Below, piece by piece: positions 6,383-8,481 of a DNA stretch of 8,481 nucleotides. How positions within the stretch are numbered: the first letter of the stretch is position 1; every line of letters begins with the position of its first letter. Source of the stretch: SOIA01 sp050116035. GTDB taxonomy: Bacteria; Acidobacteriota; Aminicenantia; Aminicenantales; Aminicenantaceae. The stretch spans positions 1-8,481 of the forward strand of contig JASFPJ010000133.1 in the NCBI GenBank assembly GCA_050116035.1. The letters run 5' to 3'. A program made the translations under genes and the position numbers. The notes beneath the pieces are model-generated. The model did not search any database, had not been told where the DNA came from, and was given only the letters and a program-made list of their open reading frames with translations.

Positions 6383-6384
6383 AT

Positions 6385-7986
6385 ATGGACAAAGACAAAA
6401 CGCATCAGTTCATTTTAAAAGGAAAGAAACAAGGATATCTTTTTTTTGAAGGAGTAGAGAAATCCTTCCGGGATGCTTTGAATACTGGAGAGAGTTTTGA
6501 TGATTTTCTAAGTTCTATGGATCACCATAGGATAAAAATACTCAATAAAAATAGAAAAATTCTTCCTAAAAAAGAAAAGAGCGACTTTATTTCTTACAAG
6601 AATCTGGAAAAAACCACCGATCCTGTGAAGCTCTATTTTAAGGATATGGGCAATATCCCGCTCTTAACACGGGAAGAAGAACTAGCTATTGCAAGGAAAA
6701 TTGAAAGAGGCGAAAAGACCACGATCAAGGCTATTTCCAAAACACGATTTGTTCTTACAAATGTTCTTTCGCTAGGAGAGATGATAAGGGAGAAGCCGGA
6801 TATTATTGAGAAAATTTTTGACTTTAGCAAGAATAATAATGCAAAGGGAAACCTGGAAGAAAGAATATTAGAGGTTACAGATAAAATCAAGAAAATCAGA
6901 GAGATAAATTCCCAACTGGAGAGCATCCCTTCAAGGAATAAAAATGATTTCACACGGAAGCGTCTCATAGTCAAAATGAGCCGTCTCATCAGAGGACTTA
7001 ATATCCGTAATAGATACAGAGAAATGATTATAGAGGATCTCAAGGATAGACTTAAAGTTATAGACGAAGCAGAAGAAACAAAAGGAGAGCTGAATAAATC
7101 AATTTCTCAAGACGCAGCTAAAAAAGAAAAAGAGAAGCTGAATAAGAAAATTCGAGAAATCAACAAGCTTCTGAGGCTATTTCAGAAAGAGATCGGACTT
7201 GATTCTCAGGGTTTAAGGAAAACACTTTGTGCCATCTCTAAAGGAAAGAAAATCAGCGATCAAGCGAAAAAAGAGCTTATCACAGCTAACTTAAGATTAG
7301 TGGTTTCCATTGCCAAGAAGTACAGCAACTACGGACTCCAGTTTCTTGATTTAATTCAGGAAGGAAACATGGGCCTAATAACAGCTGTGGATAAATTTGA
7401 ATACAAAAGAGGGTATAAATTTTCAACTTATGCACATTGGTGGATAAGGCAGGGAATAACTCGTGCCATTGCTGACCAGGCAAGGACGATAAGAATTCCT
7501 GTTCATATGAATGAAGTCATAAACAAGTTAAATAGAGTTTCGAGAAGCCTTGTCCAGGAAAAAGGTAGAGAACCCACATGTGAAGAGATTGCGAAAAAGA
7601 TGGATCTACCCGTCTATAAAGTACATAAAATAATGAAAATCTCCCAAGTGCCTTTCTCCCTTGAGACACCTATTGGGGAAGAAGAAAACAGCCACCTTGG
7701 TGATTTTATCGAAGATAAAGTCATTCCCTCTCCTCCCGATACAGTTATTCAAATTAATTTGAGAGAAAAAATTGAAGAAGCATTGAAAAACCACACCCAA
7801 AGAGAGGCAGCTATTTTAAAAATGAGATTCGGATTAGGAGACGGAAATGAACATACCCTGGAAGAAGTCGGTCAACAATTCAAAGTTACTCGGGAGAGAA
7901 TCAGACAAATCGAGGAGAAAGCTTTGAGGAAATTGAGGCAGCCAAGTTGTAGTCGAAAACTGAAGTCTTTTATAAGTGACTATTGA
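6385..7986 (+). CDS. rpoD: RpoD-family (sigma70) RNA polymerase sigma factor
   Basis: This 533-aa sigma factor directs RNA polymerase to -35/-10 promoters. A diverged region 1.1 is at about residues 7-50 (LKGKKQGYL). Region 1.2 is at 79-113 (DPVKLYFKDMG). A Lys/Glu-rich non-conserved insert spans about 114-290. Regions 2.1-2.4 are at 297-368, including NLRLVVSIAKKY and Trp352/Trp353, the aromatic pair that melts the -10 element, with Gln356 and Thr359 as -10 readers. The region 3.2 finger lies near HLGDFIED (437-444). The region 4.2 helix-turn-helix is at about 491-512, with Arg503, Glu504 and Arg507 at the -35-reading positions. From region 2 to 4.2 the numbering offset from E. coli sigma70 is a constant 81, so the core has no indels there. 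His351 replaces the E. coli Thr432 and Gly357 replaces Ala. These changes and the shortened insert leave open whether this is the housekeeping factor or a group 2 paralogue. The start keeps region 1.1; its own ribosome site is weak. Confidence 0.93.
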   Translation: MDKDKTHQFILKGKKQGYLFFEGVEKSFRDALNTGESFDDFLSSMDHHRIKILNKNRKILPKKEKSDFISYKNLEKTTDPVKLYFKDMGNIPLLTREEELAIARKIERGEKTTIKAISKTRFVLTNVLSLGEMIREKPDIIEKIFDFSKNNNAKGNLEERILEVTDKIKKIREINSQLESIPSRNKNDFTRKRLIVKMSRLIRGLNIRNRYREMIIEDLKDRLKVIDEAEETKGELNKSISQDAAKKEKEKLNKKIREINKLLRLFQKEIGLDSQGLRKTLCAISKGKKISDQAKKELITANLRLVVSIAKKYSNYGLQFLDLIQEGNMGLITAVDKFEYKRGYKFSTYAHWWIRQGITRAIADQARTIRIPVHMNEVINKLNRVSRSLVQEKGREPTCEEIAKKMDLPVYKVHKIMKISQVPFSLETPIGEEENSHLGDFIEDKVIPSPPDTVIQINLREKIEEALKNHTQREAAILKMRFGLGDGNEHTLEEVGQQFKVTRERIRQIEEKALRKLRQPSCSRKLKSFISDY

Positions 7987-8011
7987 GAATAAATGCTTTG
8001 TTCCAAATACT
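7983..8011 (+). promoter_or_regulatory. Possible promoter of khpA
   Basis: TTGAGA (7983-7988) overlaps the sigma-factor stop codon and is followed after 17 bases by AATACT (8006-8011, four of six). It would start transcription near the hairpin at 8017-8040. The match is marginal; khpA could instead be transcribed with the sigma gene. Confidence 0.25.
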
Positions 8012-8016
8012 TAACA

Positions 8017-8040
8017 CTTCCCTTCCCGTCGGGGAGGAAG
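8017..8040 (+). promoter_or_regulatory. Strong GC-rich hairpin between the sigma gene and khpA
   Basis: CTTCC (8017-8021) and TTCCC (8023-8027) pair with GGGGA (8031-8035) and GGAAG (8036-8040), giving a 10-bp stem with one bulged C, one G-T pair and a GTC loop. A run of A, not T, follows, and neither strand has a T-run after the stem, so it is not a standard terminator. It may be an mRNA 3'-end stabiliser or processing site, or part of the khpA leader. Confidence 0.5.
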
Positions 8041-8104
8041 AAAAAAGTAATTACAGTCCATGAGTTCAATAGAAAAAACAGTTTGATGATTAAAGGAGGT
8101 TACA

Positions 8105-8341
8105 GTGAAAGAACTAGTTGAATTGATTGCCAAAGCATTAGTGGATAAGCAGGACAAGGTGCAGGTTTCCCAATTAGATGGGGAACAGAGCTCAATCATT
8201 GAATTAAAGGTTGCTCCAGAAGATTTGGGTAAGGTTATCGGAAAACAGGGCAGAACCGCCCAGGCTATTAGAGTTATTCTAGGAGCTGCCGGGATGAAAC
8301 TGAAAAAGAGATTTAATCTTGAGTTAATCGAAAAAAAATAA
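8105..8341 (+). CDS. khpA: KhpA, KH-domain RNA-binding protein
   Basis: This 78-aa protein is KhpA (YlqC family), a single minimal KH domain that binds RNA. In Gram-positive bacteria it forms a complex with KhpB (Jag/EloR) and influences cell elongation and small-RNA-dependent control. The RNA-binding loop is GKQG (residues 46-49) in VIGKQGRTAQAIR. The flanking pattern, KELVELIAKALV at the N terminus and ELKVAPEDLGKVIG before the loop, is typical of the family, and the length is normal. It starts with GTG at 8105; AAAGGAGGT (8092-8100) lies 4 nt upstream and fixes this start. In many genomes khpA lies between rpsP and rimM. Here it follows an RpoD-family sigma gene by 118 nt, and the 140 bases after it show no rimM start. 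Its neighbours here are other RNA-related genes. Confidence 0.94.
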   Translation: MKELVELIAKALVDKQDKVQVSQLDGEQSSIIELKVAPEDLGKVIGKQGRTAQAIRVILGAAGMKLKKRFNLELIEKK

Positions 8342-8481
8342 TTTGGTCAGCATAGAAAAATGATATCTATTAGTGTTTAGTAACATTTGCCCAGTTATCT
8401 TAGGGGCTCATTTTGGCAGGGACTAAGAGCTAGGACAAATTAAAAGAAAACATGCGAAGAAACAAAGGATAGTAGAACGCG

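Larger units (their letters stand above)
6080..6384 (+). other. Intergenic leader region of the sigma factor gene
   Basis: This 305-bp gap contains no gene of normal size. It has a 6-bp inverted repeat AGGGAG/CTCCCT (6259-6264 with 6278-6283, 13-nt loop, no T-run), a possible promoter at 6283-6311 and a tiny upstream ORF at 6353-6382. The first 170 bases after the RRM stop show no clear terminator, so some readthrough from the RRM gene is possible. Confidence 0.55.

Noticed and set aside
8342..8481. Start of a further gene at the right edge, such as the ATG at 8450
   Set aside because: The frame from that ATG stops after six codons and no ribosome site or conserved motif is visible; only a weak CTTAG/CTAAG pairing is present.

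Overview
The window is bacterial, with compact genes, Shine-Dalgarno sites and sigma70-type promoters. A lipobox protein and an exported serine carboxypeptidase suggest a Gram-negative (two-membrane) cell. The combination of an oligopeptidase B-like lipoprotein, an S10 carboxypeptidase, a sigma factor with a medium-length non-conserved insert and a small RRM protein would suit the Acidobacteriota/Aminicenantes neighbourhood. That placement is a guess from recollection, not something the sequence proves.

Layout. (1) Positions 1-924, minus strand: a Na+/phosphate cotransporter whose 3' end lies outside the window. (2) 925-1302: a non-coding gap with the transporter promoter, a short palindromic repeat of a widely dispersed type, and a clear intrinsic terminator for the next minus-strand gene. 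(3) 1303-5131: two divergent secreted or anchored serine peptidases, an oligopeptidase B-like lipoprotein (minus) and an S10 carboxypeptidase (plus), sharing a 157-bp bidirectional promoter region. (4) 5132-5797: a long gap with a tRNA-Arg(TCG) 3' fragment preceded by a tandem direct repeat, which looks like the end of an integrated element, then the promoter and long structured leader of the next gene. (5) 5798-8341, plus strand: a visibly more AT-rich cluster of an RRM RNA-binding protein, an RpoD-family sigma factor and the KH-domain protein KhpA, each with its own leader. (6) 8342-8481: no recognisable gene.

How the genes may work together. The two peptidases would complement each other outside the cytoplasm: the endopeptidase cuts peptides after basic residues and the carboxypeptidase trims the new C termini. 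The RRM, sigma and KhpA genes all concern RNA synthesis or RNA binding. The structured leaders (RRM gene), a tiny upstream ORF (sigma gene) and a strong hairpin (khpA) hint that several of them are controlled after transcription starts. I found no defence system, CRISPR array, transposase or integrase. The least ordinary signal is the tRNA-fragment attachment scar between the peptidase block and the RNA-gene block.
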